Of a stretch of DNA of 64,000 bases, positions 1 to 8,337 are shown in pieces. The position numbers and the translations under genes are program-made. Source of the stretch: CBDCUE01 sp965222515 (GTDB taxonomy: Bacteria; Pseudomonadota; Alphaproteobacteria; Rickettsiales; JABIRX01); assembly GCA_965222515.1 (NCBI GenBank), contig CBDCUE010000009.1, positions 50,572 through 114,571 on the forward strand, in the 5' to 3' direction. Under the pieces are notes generated by a model that was not told the origin of the DNA, did no database searches, and saw only the letters and a list, made by a program, of their open reading frames with translations. Positions within the stretch are counted from its first letter, which is position 1, and every line of letters starts with the position of its first letter.

Positions 1-78
1 ATAAATATTTGCAAGCATAGTAAAAAAATGTTATTATTTGATATTGCGGAGTTATTAAAATTTTTAACAGCACCATAA
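1..78 (+). CDS. possible 3' end of a gene entering from the left
   Basis: Frame 1 is open from the first base to a TAA at 76-78, giving about 25 residues ending in LLKFLTAP. It is too short to identify. It may be the tail of the gene before ispA, or chance openness. A small hairpin follows at 100-124, which fits a gene end. Confidence 0.25.
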   Translation: MNICKHSKKMLLFDIAELLKFLTAP

Positions 79-99
79 AAAACAAAAAGCAATTGCTCT

Positions 100-124
100 A
101 AGGGGTTTTTATAATAAAACCCTT
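100..124 (+). terminator. small hairpin upstream of ispA
   Basis: AAGGGGTTTT pairs with AAAACCCTT across a short AT loop. There is no clean T-run after it, so a terminator role for the upstream gene is only a guess. Confidence 0.3.
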
Positions 125-153
125 CTATAAAACAACCCTAAATCAAATTTAAT

Positions 154-1035
154 ATGCAAAAAATTGAAATAGAATTAGAAAAAATAGCCACTATTATTAC
201 AAACAATATAGATAAAATAACTAATAACAAAAATTATAGTCTGTTAGCTGCAATTAGATATAGTGCTTTGGCTAGTGGTAAAATGGTTAGAGCTTTTTTG
301 GTTTATAATTTTTGTAATATTTTAAATATCACAAGCAAAACATCATTTCTAAATATAGCAACAGCAATAGAATTAATGCATTGTTATTCTTTGATCCACG
401 ATGATCTGCCAGCTATGGATAATGATGATTATAGAAGAGGACAAAAATCTTCTCACAAAAAATATGATGAAGCAACCGCAATTCTTTCGGGAGATGCTTT
501 ACAATCTTTAGCTTTTGAGGTAATTAGTCAAGCAAACACGGCAGATAATCCAGCAATGATTGTAAGCTTAATAAATAATTTTGCTAAAACGGTAGGTTAT
601 TCAGGAATGGCAGAAGGACAGTTTTTGGATATTCAAAAAAAAGAAAAAAACCAATTAATAGAAAAGCTAATTCATTCTCAAACTTTAAAAACAGGAAAAT
701 TAATTGAGTTTTCTTGCTTTGCCCCTGCAATAATATCTATGCCTACTTTTCAAAAGAAAGGGGCAATTTTAAATTATGCTCACGATATCGGTTTTGCTTA
801 TCAAATAAAAGATGATTTATTGGACATAAAAAGCACAAAAAAAGAATTAGGTAAGGCAACTCAAAAAGACAAACAAAAAGGTAGAAAAACTTTAATTGAT
901 TTTATCGGAGTAGAAAAAGCAGAAAAGCAATTAAGCTTACTAACCAATCAGGCAAAAGAACACCTTAGAGTTTTTGGCGAAGAAGCTTCTATGTTGCTAA
1001 ATTTTACTGATTATCTATTAGCTAGAAAAAAATGA
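154..1035 (+). CDS. ispA: polyprenyl (farnesyl/geranylgeranyl) diphosphate synthase
   Basis: It condenses isopentenyl diphosphate with allylic diphosphates to make C15/C20 prenyl diphosphates, precursors of quinones and undecaprenyl carriers, in the cytoplasm. The first Asp-rich motif DDLPAMDND (about residues 83-91) has the two-residue insert typical of bacterial FPP synthases. The second Asp-rich motif is DDLLD (about 218-222), preceded by the usual FAYQIKDD context. The length of 293 aa is normal for the family. The start at 154 is the first ATG after an A/T-rich stretch without a visible Shine-Dalgarno site. No dxs or xseB neighbour lies downstream. The family call is sure; chain length specificity cannot be read from the sequence alone. 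Confidence 0.93.
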   Translation: MQKIEIELEKIATIITNNIDKITNNKNYSLLAAIRYSALASGKMVRAFLVYNFCNILNITSKTSFLNIATAIELMHCYSLIHDDLPAMDNDDYRRGQKSSHKKYDEATAILSGDALQSLAFEVISQANTADNPAMIVSLINNFAKTVGYSGMAEGQFLDIQKKEKNQLIEKLIHSQTLKTGKLIEFSCFAPAIISMPTFQKKGAILNYAHDIGFAYQIKDDLLDIKSTKKELGKATQKDKQKGRKTLIDFIGVEKAEKQLSLLTNQAKEHLRVFGEEASMLLNFTDYLLARKK

Positions 1036-1043
1036 TTTTACAA

Positions 1044-1072
1044 TTGACATTTAATAAAATAAATTTTATATC
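1044..1072 (+). promoter_or_regulatory. sigma-70-like promoter upstream of the Ser/Asn-rich repeat gene
   Basis: TTGACA at 1044-1049 and TATATC at 1067-1072 are 17 bp apart. The predicted start is about 90 bp before the ATG at 1169. The -35 is a perfect consensus; the -10 is weaker. Confidence 0.5.
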
Positions 1073-1168
1073 TATTCTTTCTGCGAAAGAAATGTAAAAA
1101 ATTGCTATATTTACAATCTTACTATTTTTTAAAAAGTAATAATAATTAATTTTACTATAATCAAGTCT

Positions 1169-2395
1169 ATGCCTAAAGCTGATAATCAGAAAAATGAAGA
1201 TGTTGCTCTACTAACACCTGAAAACACAAAATCATTTATTTTTAGTAATCAAAAAACAAAAGAAGCGGAGCTAGAAACATCAACAAATGGCTTGTCCAAT
1301 TCAGGAGGCACAAACACTCCTTACAGAACGGAATCATCAATAAATACCTCTGACAGCTATTCTTTGCTAAGGTTTACTAGAATAAAAAGTATAACAAATT
1401 TACTAAACTATGATAAAACAGAGGAAAAAAAGAAGAGCCCAGAATCATCAATGAATAATTTATCAATTTCTAACCTCACAAACAGTAGTTTTTATTCTAG
1501 TGTCTATGGAACAAAAAGAGAAAGCAAGGATTTGTCGGACTCAAACAATTCTAACAGTAGCAAATTAAGGGCAATGATAGCAACGGCACATTTATCAATT
1601 TCTAACCTCACAAACAGTAATTTTTATTCTAGTGTCTATGGAACAAAAAGAGAAAGCAAGGATTTGTCGGACTCAAACAATTCTAACAGTAGCAAATTAA
1701 GGGCAAAGATAGCAACGGCACATTCTTATGACCCCACAGAATGGAGTTTGTCTAGAGAAAGAGAAAGTCAGGATTTATTAAAATCAAATCTGGTAGGCGA
1801 CGATGTACCACCTCTGGTAGACAATGATGTACCACCTCTGGTAGGCGAAGAGCTAGAAAATAAGTACTCATATAGCGATCTTTTAGAAACTAAAAATCAT
1901 TTGTTAGGGAGTTCCAACCAAAAAGAGTACTTTTGTAATAAACAGATTATTCAAAGAGATCTAAGAATATTTATAGAAGAATGGTTACTTGAACCACATC
2001 ATTCTGTTCAAAATGGAAGAAAAGAGATAAATGAAGATTCACTAGAGGGAAGCAAATGTTCACCTACATCTTCATTTTATGAATCTAAAGCAGGTAGTTT
2101 TGGGCTAGAAGGAGCATTATCAAAGCAGTCAACAGAAACCTCTTCTACATATTCTAAATCTATAAAATCATTAAGCCGTGATAACATTCTTGTGCAAAAA
2201 ATTAAAAGGTATATTACGGAATATATTAACTCTGATAAAGGTAAAAATAAAAACATGAGACAGTTAGAGGTAATAGAAATGGCGATGAAAAACCAAGAAG
2301 AATTACCTGTTTCTAAACACTCATCTATTTCCACAATATTAACGAATCCAAGTGCAGAGCCTGTCTCTGAAAGAAGCTCTTCTAAAACCCCCTAA
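1169..2395 (+). CDS. Ser/Asn/Thr-rich protein with internal tandem repeats, function unknown
   Basis: A 408-residue hydrophilic protein with no domain I recognise, no signal peptide and no membrane segment. It is rich in Ser, Asn, Thr, Lys and Glu. It holds a 44-residue tandem duplication (about residues 98-185, units beginning LSISNLTNS and ending IATAH) and a shorter repeat VPPLV in the middle. The second half has some predicted helical, charged stretches. Its own promoter sits at 1044-1072 and the convergent rsmE lies 13 bp past its stop. Low-complexity, repeat-bearing proteins of this kind in host-associated bacteria are often secreted or surface factors, but nothing here proves that. It lacks any recognised homology, so no function is assigned. 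Confidence 0.7.
   Translation: MPKADNQKNEDVALLTPENTKSFIFSNQKTKEAELETSTNGLSNSGGTNTPYRTESSINTSDSYSLLRFTRIKSITNLLNYDKTEEKKKSPESSMNNLSISNLTNSSFYSSVYGTKRESKDLSDSNNSNSSKLRAMIATAHLSISNLTNSNFYSSVYGTKRESKDLSDSNNSNSSKLRAKIATAHSYDPTEWSLSRERESQDLLKSNLVGDDVPPLVDNDVPPLVGEELENKYSYSDLLETKNHLLGSSNQKEYFCNKQIIQRDLRIFIEEWLLEPHHSVQNGRKEINEDSLEGSKCSPTSSFYESKAGSFGLEGALSKQSTETSSTYSKSIKSLSRDNILVQKIKRYITEYINSDKGKNKNMRQLEVIEMAMKNQEELPVSKHSSISTILTNPSAEPVSERSSSKTP
1460..1723 (+). repeat. 132-bp tandem duplication in the repeat protein gene
   Basis: Two adjacent 132-bp units (1460-1591 and 1592-1723) differ at only a few bases and keep the reading frame (44 codons each). The near identity suggests a recent duplication. 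Confidence 0.92.
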
Positions 2396-2408
2396 AAAAA
2401 CAAAAAAA

Positions 2409-3131
2409 TCAATTAAAACCACCCAAATAATTCTGCACTAGGGCGGATAGGGCAATTATTGCTGTATCTGTTCTTAATATTCTGTTTTTTAGAGATATAC
2501 TATAACAATTTTGCTGACTTCTAATTAATATTTGTTCTTTTTGAGAAAAACCTCCTTCTGGACCTATTATAATAAATATTTTTTTTGCTATTTTTGTTAT
2601 GCTAGCTAAAACCTCACTTACCTTGCCTCCTTTTCCTGATTCATCTGCAAAGATAAAAATATTTTCTTGATTGTTTTGCAAAAATTTTTTTAAAGGAGTG
2701 ATTTCATAAACTTCTGGTAAATCTACTCTATTACATTGTTCTGCTGCTTCTATTACATTTAGCTTTATTTTTTCTAAATTAATTTTTGTTATGATGGTTC
2801 TTTGAGTAAAAATGGGCTGAATATATTTTATGCCCAATTCTGTCATTTTTGTAGCCAAAAATTCTGATTTTATGTTTTTAACAGGAGCAAAAGCAACTCC
2901 GATATTAGGGCAAGCATAAAAACCTCTTGTTTTTTCTAAAATTTCTAGCTTGATGATTTTGTCAATCTCTTGAATTTTGGCCTTAAACTCGCCTGATTTA
3001 TTATCAAACAAAAAAACCTCATCATTTTTTTTGGTTTTTAAAACATTTTTTAAATAATGAAATTGATTTTTATTCAAAAAAACAATATTTTTATTATTTA
3101 ATTCTTCTGCAATGAATAATCTGATTTTCAA
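2409..3131 (-). CDS. rsmE: 16S rRNA m3U1498 methyltransferase RsmE
   Basis: It methylates N3 of U1498 in 16S rRNA using S-adenosylmethionine. The C-terminal SPOUT fold is marked by the GPEGGFS motif (about residue 190) and the knot motif LRTDTAIIALSAL (about 218-230). The N-terminal PUA-like part is also present. 240 aa matches the family. It lies on the minus strand directly downstream of secB, with only a few bases between them, so the two are probably cotranscribed. The gene converges with the repeat protein gene to its left. Confidence 0.93.
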   Translation of the reverse strand: MKIRLFIAEELNNKNIVFLNKNQFHYLKNVLKTKKNDEVFLFDNKSGEFKAKIQEIDKIIKLEILEKTRGFYACPNIGVAFAPVKNIKSEFLATKMTELGIKYIQPIFTQRTIITKINLEKIKLNVIEAAEQCNRVDLPEVYEITPLKKFLQNNQENIFIFADESGKGGKVSEVLASITKIAKKIFIIIGPEGGFSQKEQILIRSQQNCYSISLKNRILRTDTAIIALSALVQNYLGGFN

Positions 3132-3134
3132 GGT

Positions 3135-3620
3135 TTAATGAGTTTTTTTGTTATCTTTTTTATTTTGTTGGTATAGATGATAAAAATTAACAGGATCCAT
3201 CATTAAAGGAGGAAATCCGCCGTCTCTAGTTGCATCTGCAATTATTCTTCTAGCAAAAGGAAAAAGCAAGGTTGGGCAATCAACTAGCAAAATAGTTTCT
3301 AACAACACTTTATTAGCTTCTATTTGAAACATTCCTGCATATTTTAATTCTGCAATAAACATAGTAACATCTTCTTCCACCCCTTTGTCATTTTTATCTT
3401 TAACAACAGCAGTAACATTGATAGACAAGACGATTTCATAATTTTCATAAGAAAAATGATTGGCTGCTATATCAATATTAAAATTAATATTTGGATTATT
3501 TGAAACTTGCACCAAAGATTTTGGAGAATTAGGGTTTTCAAATGATAAATCTTTCACATATTGAGTGTTTAAAATTATCTTAGGTGGGATGTTTTTAGGA
3601 AGTTCCTTTTTTTGGGTCAT
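3135..3620 (-). CDS. secB: protein-export chaperone SecB
   Basis: Tetrameric cytosolic chaperone that holds preproteins unfolded and hands them to SecA. Recognised by the YVKDLSFENPNSP segment (about residues 18-30) and the CPTLLFPFARRIIADATRDGGFPP block (about residues 114-137), both hallmarks of SecB. 161 aa is the usual length. The start ATG at 3620 follows an AT-rich stretch. It leads the secB-rsmE pair. SecB is typical of proteobacteria and fits the alphaproteobacterial assignment. Confidence 0.95.
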   Translation of the reverse strand: MTQKKELPKNIPPKIILNTQYVKDLSFENPNSPKSLVQVSNNPNINFNIDIAANHFSYENYEIVLSINVTAVVKDKNDKGVEEDVTMFIAELKYAGMFQIEANKVLLETILLVDCPTLLFPFARRIIADATRDGGFPPLMMDPVNFYHLYQQNKKDNKKTH

Positions 3621-3737
3621 ATTTATATATGATTATATCTACAATAAAAACAAAATATTATATCAGCTAAATAAAACAGTCAATATTTTTTAGAAAATTA
3701 AAAGCAAGAAAAGTAGCTTGTTTTGTTTAAAAAGCAG

Positions 3738-5435
3738 TTAGCTTGCTTCTATTCCCATAGATCCAGTTCTTATCGCACTATGGATAGCCCCATAACAAGT
3801 TGAGTTTTTCGGATCTGTTTTTTTTTCTATGTTGCTCAAGACTTCTCCTGCTGAAAGAAAAGCAAGAAATATAGCAGGAATACCTACCAAAGCAGAAAAG
3901 AATATCCCTGCTCCTAAAACCACCCCCGTCATTAAAAAAAATGACAAAAAAACAGAAAAAGCTCCAAATATAACAGGGCTAGTTAGTGTTGCTGAATTTT
4001 CTTTTTCTTGGATATTATCCCCTAGTTTTTCGCCCCTCTTATATCCTGTTAATCTGCTTGGACCCCCTTGCCCATTACCTAAAAGTGGATTTGGAGATGC
4101 AGTTAGAGGTGGAATTGGAATTAGATCTTTCCCTTTTTCTCCTGTTAATCTGCTTGGGTCCCCTTGCTCATTACCTAAAGGTGGATTTGGAGATGCAGTT
4201 AGAGGTGGAATTGGAATTAGATCTTTCCCTTTTTCTCCTGTTAATCTGCTTGGGTCCCCTTGCTCATTACCTAAAGGTGGATTTAGAGATGTAGTTAGAG
4301 GCGGAATTGGAATTAGATCTTTCCCTTTTTCTCCTGTTAATCTGCTTGGGTCCCCTTGCTCATTACCTAAAGGTGGATTTAGAGATGTAGTTAGAGGCGG
4401 AATTGGAATTAGATCTTTCCCTTTTTCTCCTGTTAATCTGCTTGGGCTCCCTTGCCCATTACCTAAAGGTGGATTTAGAGATGTAGTTAGAGGCGGAATT
4501 GGAATTAGATCTTTCCCTTTTTCTCCTGTTAATCTGCTTGGGCTCCCTTGCTCATTACCTAAAGGTGGATTTAGAGATGTAGTTAGAGGCGGAATTGGAA
4601 TTAGATCTTTCCCTTTTTCTTCCTTTATCAATAACATATTTTCTTGAAAAGCCACAGTACGAAGCATTTGAATAGCAGCATTGACAAAACAACTATTATC
4701 TATATTTTGTATGAAAGTAATCTTCTCTGCTGGAGGTAGTTTTTTTGCTAATTTTTCTTTATCTACATATTTTATGATATAAGGGGTAAATTTTTCATAT
4801 ACTCCTTTTCCTTCTTTTAAACTAGATGGGCTTGTATTCTTAGATGGCTCTTTGTTATACCCACATATATTAATATTTGTAGACATATCATCGCAATATA
4901 GCCATTGTTCTGCTTCATCTACTGTTCTTATGCTAGCAGTATAATGGCCTTGCTTCGGAGATCCAGAATGATTAATCGTTGCAACTGGAACATAGGTTGT
5001 GTTATTAATTATTATATCATCTAAAATAATTGGTCTATCATTTTTTTTTCCATTAAGATTAAATCTTGAAAATTTGATAAAAAACTCTTCTGTTGAATCT
5101 TGAATGGTTTTTATAGCTGTTTTGATATCTTCGTTCTGTTCTTTTTCAGTTTGTGCTTCAGCAAAAATCGTGCTAGCTTTGCAAAGATTGTCTGGTAAAT
5201 TAAGTGAAATTACAGCTGAAGATAACCCACTAATTGTAAATAATGGACCGTATATACTAACTAAAAATGGTGATAAAAACTCTGAAGCATCTTGTTGACC
5301 TGTGTTTAAAAGATTTTTTAGTTCTGTGTTATTTTGTATAAGAGCTTGATAAAAGCTAGCTGTTTCTTTAGAATTTAGCTCCTTTGTCTTCTGTAATAAT
5401 TGTAATATAGATTTCTTATTAAATTCTTCAGTCAT
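3738..5435 (-). CDS. USP/UCH-like (peptidase C19) protein with rearranged motif order, proline-rich repeats and membrane segments
   Basis: 565 aa. Three ubiquitin-specific-protease signatures are visible: QQDASEFL (47-54), a His box with YVPVATINHSGS followed by GHYTA and W..CDD (about 148-183, H164, D182/183), and a Cys-box-like NIDNSCFVNAAIQML (244-258, C249). In ordinary USPs the Cys box comes first and the QQDxxEF and His boxes follow; here it comes last. After it come six 32-residue Pro-rich repeats (about 273-465), then two or three hydrophobic segments (about 488-540). I infer a deubiquitinase-like effector facing a eukaryotic host, possibly membrane-anchored. Catalysis is unproven: the order could reflect circular permutation, or a truncated second domain. 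It has its own perfect promoter at 5500-5528. Confidence 0.78.
   Translation of the reverse strand: MTEEFNKKSILQLLQKTKELNSKETASFYQALIQNNTELKNLLNTGQQDASEFLSPFLVSIYGPLFTISGLSSAVISLNLPDNLCKASTIFAEAQTEKEQNEDIKTAIKTIQDSTEEFFIKFSRFNLNGKKNDRPIILDDIIINNTTYVPVATINHSGSPKQGHYTASIRTVDEAEQWLYCDDMSTNINICGYNKEPSKNTSPSSLKEGKGVYEKFTPYIIKYVDKEKLAKKLPPAEKITFIQNIDNSCFVNAAIQMLRTVAFQENMLLIKEEKGKDLIPIPPLTTSLNPPLGNEQGSPSRLTGEKGKDLIPIPPLTTSLNPPLGNGQGSPSRLTGEKGKDLIPIPPLTTSLNPPLGNEQGDPSRLTGEKGKDLIPIPPLTTSLNPPLGNEQGDPSRLTGEKGKDLIPIPPLTASPNPPLGNEQGDPSRLTGEKGKDLIPIPPLTASPNPLLGNGQGGPSRLTGYKRGEKLGDNIQEKENSATLTSPVIFGAFSVFLSFFLMTGVVLGAGIFFSALVGIPAIFLAFLSAGEVLSNIEKKTDPKNSTCYGAIHSAIRTGSMGIEAS
4045..4620 (-). repeat. six 96-bp in-frame tandem repeats in the USP-like gene
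   Basis: The phrase CCTGTTAATCTGCTTGG recurs at 4045, 4141, 4237, 4333, 4429 and 4525, exactly 96 bp apart (32 codons). Units differ by a few substitutions (for example SLNPP versus SPNPP). The plus strand is also open through the array, as expected from repeats free of stops, and is not taken as a gene. Confidence 0.95.
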
Positions 5436-5499
5436 TTTAGGCCATATGTATGTAAGTTTTGTTTATGCTAATTAAAGGTTAAAATAATAACAACAAACC

Positions 5500-5528
5500 A
5501 TTATACTATAAATACTGTTTTATGTCAA
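5500..5528 (-). promoter_or_regulatory. perfect sigma-70 promoter of the USP-like gene
   Basis: On the minus strand TTGACA (5528-5523) and TATAAT (5505-5500) are both full consensus hexamers 17 bp apart. The expected transcript start is near 5493, giving a leader of roughly 58 nt before the ATG at 5435. It points away from tsaE. Confidence 0.8.
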
Positions 5529-5537
5529 CGAATTGCT

Positions 5538-5951
5538 TTAATTGCCTTGCAAAAAATACTCTCTTTCGTCATTTTTATCTAAAATTTTTATTTCAATAGC
5601 CAAAACTCCTTTTTTTGGCAAGAAGTTTTGGGCTATTTCTGGCCATTCTATTATGGTTAAGTGGTTTTCTATGGAATGTTCTAAATCTATGTTTTTTAGT
5701 TCTTGAGTATTTTTAATTCTATATAAATCATAATGCCAAATTTCTCTTTTTTTACTGTGATAAATATTTAAAATAGCAAAAGTAGGGCTGGTTACTTCAT
5801 TTTCATCAATATTTAATGATTTTGCCAATTTTTTTACCAAAGTTGTTTTTCCTGCTCCTAAATCTCCTGACAGAGTGATAATCTGGTAATTATCAAGGTT
5901 TTTACTTAAAAAAGCAGTAATATTGCTTAAATTTAAAAATTTTTGTTGCAT
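5538..5951 (-). CDS. tsaE: tRNA t6A biosynthesis ATPase TsaE
   Basis: Small ATPase that powers the TsaB-TsaD complex making N6-threonylcarbamoyladenosine at position 37 of ANN-decoding tRNAs. The P-loop GDLGAGKTT is at about residues 29-37. The segment TSPTFAILNIY and the DLYRIKN motif (about 65-85) are family signatures. 137 aa is normal. It stands alone upstream of the USP-like gene and divergent from sucC; tsaB and tsaD are not in the window. Confidence 0.93.
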   Translation of the reverse strand: MQQKFLNLSNITAFLSKNLDNYQIITLSGDLGAGKTTLVKKLAKSLNIDENEVTSPTFAILNIYHSKKREIWHYDLYRIKNTQELKNIDLEHSIENHLTIIEWPEIAQNFLPKKGVLAIEIKILDKNDEREYFLQGN

Positions 5952-6252
5952 AGTTAAATAAATTATAAATAATCAAGAATAATTTGTAAGATTGGGTTAT
6001 AATAAACAAATAAGTAAAATTTTGCAAGTTTCTATAAATTCATACTAAAAGCCTGAAGAGAAATTTGCAAAACATCAAGTTGAAATAATATTATAAGAAG
6101 CAAAACTATCGGAGCAATTGCCCGGAGAGTTTGTAATACATTCAGCAACCTGCATCAAACAGCCTTAAATATTTTTACTAAAGCTTAAAAAAAACTGTGT
6201 AAATGTTAAAAACTCTGCATATATATTAATAACAACCTTAACTAATAAAAAT
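5952..6252 (+). promoter_or_regulatory. tsaE-sucC intergenic region with the shared leader motif
   Basis: No gene seen. A candidate -10 TATAAT is at 5998-6003. A short imperfect hairpin with CGGAGCAATTGCCCGG lies at about 6110-6130. The shared leader follows: GTGTAAATGTT at 6197-6207, then a 24-nt spacer and ACAACCTTAACT at 6232-6243, nine bases before the sucC ATG. The same two blocks occur before proS, lpdA, fumC and purS. Confidence 0.6.
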
Positions 6253-7419
6253 ATGAATATACATGAATATCAAGCAAAGCAATTGCTAAAAAAATATGGG
6301 GTGCCTGTTCCAAATGGAGCTCCTGCATTCACAGCTGATGAGGCAAAAAAAGCAGCTCAAAGTCTATCTAGTCAAGTTTATGTGCTAAAAGCACAAATTC
6401 ATGCTGGAGGTAGAGGAAAGGCTGGGGGTGTAAAGATTCTTAAAACAGTTGATGATGTTTGTAATGAAGCAAAGAAATTATTGGGTAAAGTTTTAGTTAC
6501 TCATCAAACGGGTCCAGAGGGAAAAGAAGTTAATAGATTATATGTTGAAGAAGGTTCTAATGTTGATAAAGAATATTATTTATCTGCAGTTTTAGATAGA
6601 GAAATTTCAGGAATAACTTTTATTGCTTCAAAAGAAGGAGGGGTAGAAATTGAAGAAATCGCTGAAAAAGAGCCAGAAAAAATTCTAAAAATATCAGTAG
6701 ATATTAGTACAGGGGTGCAAGGTTATCATATTAGATATTTAGGTTTTGGTTTAGGTCTTGATAAAGAACAACTAAAACAATTTGCTAAAATCATACAATC
6801 TTTATACCAAGCCTTTTTGAATACTGATGCCATGCAAGTAGAGATAAACCCTTTGGTAGTTACTAAAGAAGGCAACATTATTGCACTTGATGCAAAAATG
6901 AATTTTGATAGCAATGCTTTATATAGGAATCTTGATATTTTGGCATTAAGAGATGAAACAGAAGAAGATCCATTAGAAGTTAAAGCGAGTAAAAGCGATT
7001 TGGCTTATATTAAAATGGATGGAAATATTGGCTGTATGGTAAATGGTGCTGGTCTTGCAATGGCTACTATGGATATTATCAAATTATATGGCGAGAACCC
7101 TGCTAATTTCTTGGATGTTGGTGGCGGAGCTACTAAAGAAAAAGTTACCGAAGCTTTTAAAATTATTTTGTCTGATGCTGGAGTAGAGGGAATGTTGGTA
7201 AATATTTTTGGTGGTATTATGAGATGTGATATTATCGCAGAAGGAATTATTGCAGCAGCTAAAGAAGTAAATATTTCAATCCCGCTAGTTGTAAGATTAG
7301 AAGGAACTAATGTTGAATTGGGTAAAGAAATATTAAATAAATCTGATTTAGACATTATTTCAGCTGATGATCTTGATGATGCGGCTCAAAAAATTGTTAA
7401 AGCAATAAAAAACAAATAG
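6253..7419 (+). CDS. sucC: succinyl-CoA synthetase beta subunit (ADP-forming)
   Basis: With SucD it converts succinyl-CoA to succinate with nucleotide triphosphate formation in the TCA cycle. The start MNIHEYQAKQLLKKYGVPVP and the ATP-grasp elements (AQIHAGGRGKAGGVK at about 47-61, and VEINPLVVTKEGNIIALDAKMNFD at about 196-219) are diagnostic. The CoA-ligase C-terminal domain carries NIFGGIMRCDIIAEGII. 388 aa is standard. sucD follows 23 bp later. It is preceded by the leader motif shared with lpdA and fumC, suggesting joint regulation of TCA functions. Confidence 0.97.
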   Translation: MNIHEYQAKQLLKKYGVPVPNGAPAFTADEAKKAAQSLSSQVYVLKAQIHAGGRGKAGGVKILKTVDDVCNEAKKLLGKVLVTHQTGPEGKEVNRLYVEEGSNVDKEYYLSAVLDREISGITFIASKEGGVEIEEIAEKEPEKILKISVDISTGVQGYHIRYLGFGLGLDKEQLKQFAKIIQSLYQAFLNTDAMQVEINPLVVTKEGNIIALDAKMNFDSNALYRNLDILALRDETEEDPLEVKASKSDLAYIKMDGNIGCMVNGAGLAMATMDIIKLYGENPANFLDVGGGATKEKVTEAFKIILSDAGVEGMLVNIFGGIMRCDIIAEGIIAAAKEVNISIPLVVRLEGTNVELGKEILNKSDLDIISADDLDDAAQKIVKAIKNK

Positions 7420-7442
7420 ATTAATTATAAAAAAATAAAAAA

Positions 7443-8321
7443 ATGTCAGTATTAGTAAATAAAAACACCAAAGTTATTTGTCAAGGATTCACAGGTGCTC
7501 AAGGAACTTTCCATTCAGAGCAAGCAATTGCTTATGGCACAAATATGGTTGGAGGGGTTACTCCAAATAAAGGAGGAGCTACTCACTTAAACTTGCCTGT
7601 TTTTGATTCAGTTAGAGATGCAAAAAAAAAAACAGATGCCAATGCCAGTGTAATATATGTGCCACCACCATTTGCCGCAGATGCAATTATGGAGGCAATT
7701 GATGCAAATATAGAGCTGATTATTTGTATTACAGAAGGGATTCCTGTGATTGATATGGTTAAAGTAAAGAAAATGTTGCAAAACTCTAACAGCAGGTTAA
7801 TTGGGCCAAATTGTCCAGGAATTATTACTCCTGATCAATGTAAAATTGGAATTATGCCAGGTCATATTCACAAAAAAGGAAATGTTGGTATTGTTTCTAG
7901 GTCAGGAACATTAACTTATGAAGCAGTATATCAAACTAGTCAATTAGGCTATGGTCAATCTACTTGTATAGGTATAGGTGGAGATCCAGTAAATGGCACA
8001 AATTTTATTGATTGTTTAGAATTGTTTTTAGCAGATGATGAAACAGAGGCAATAGTTATGATTGGTGAAATAGGAGGAAGTGCCGAAGAAGAAGCGGCAG
8101 AGTTTTTGAAAGAAGAAGCTAAAAAAGGCAGAAAAAAACCTATAGTAGGGTTTATCGCGGGGATAACAGCCCCTCCAGGAAAAAGAATGGGACATGCAGG
8201 AGCGATTGTTTCAGGTGGCAAAGGGACTGCAGAAGCAAAAATAGAAGTAATGCAATCAGCAGGAGTAAAAATTTCTGATTCTCCAGCAAAACTAGGTCAA
8301 ACTCTAAAAACTATTTTTTAA
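7443..8321 (+). CDS. sucD: succinyl-CoA synthetase alpha subunit
   Basis: Binds CoA and carries the phosphorylated histidine. The N-terminal Rossmann CoA-binding domain contains VICQGFTGAQGTFHSEQAI. The active-site His is in GHAGAIVSGGKGTAEAK (about residues 244-260). IGPNCPGIITP at about 120-130 is another signature. 292 aa is normal. It is the second gene of sucCD; no sucAB follow here, since sucB lies near 24 kb. Confidence 0.97.
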   Translation: MSVLVNKNTKVICQGFTGAQGTFHSEQAIAYGTNMVGGVTPNKGGATHLNLPVFDSVRDAKKKTDANASVIYVPPPFAADAIMEAIDANIELIICITEGIPVIDMVKVKKMLQNSNSRLIGPNCPGIITPDQCKIGIMPGHIHKKGNVGIVSRSGTLTYEAVYQTSQLGYGQSTCIGIGGDPVNGTNFIDCLELFLADDETEAIVMIGEIGGSAEEEAAEFLKEEAKKGRKKPIVGFIAGITAPPGKRMGHAGAIVSGGKGTAEAKIEVMQSAGVKISDSPAKLGQTLKTIF

Positions 8322-8337
8322 TTTTTTAAAAAAATTT

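Noticed and set aside
3829..4647. Plus-strand open frame across the 96-bp repeats
   Set aside because: A mirror of the USP-like gene; repeats without stops on either strand make it open. The minus strand has the perfect promoter and conserved motifs.
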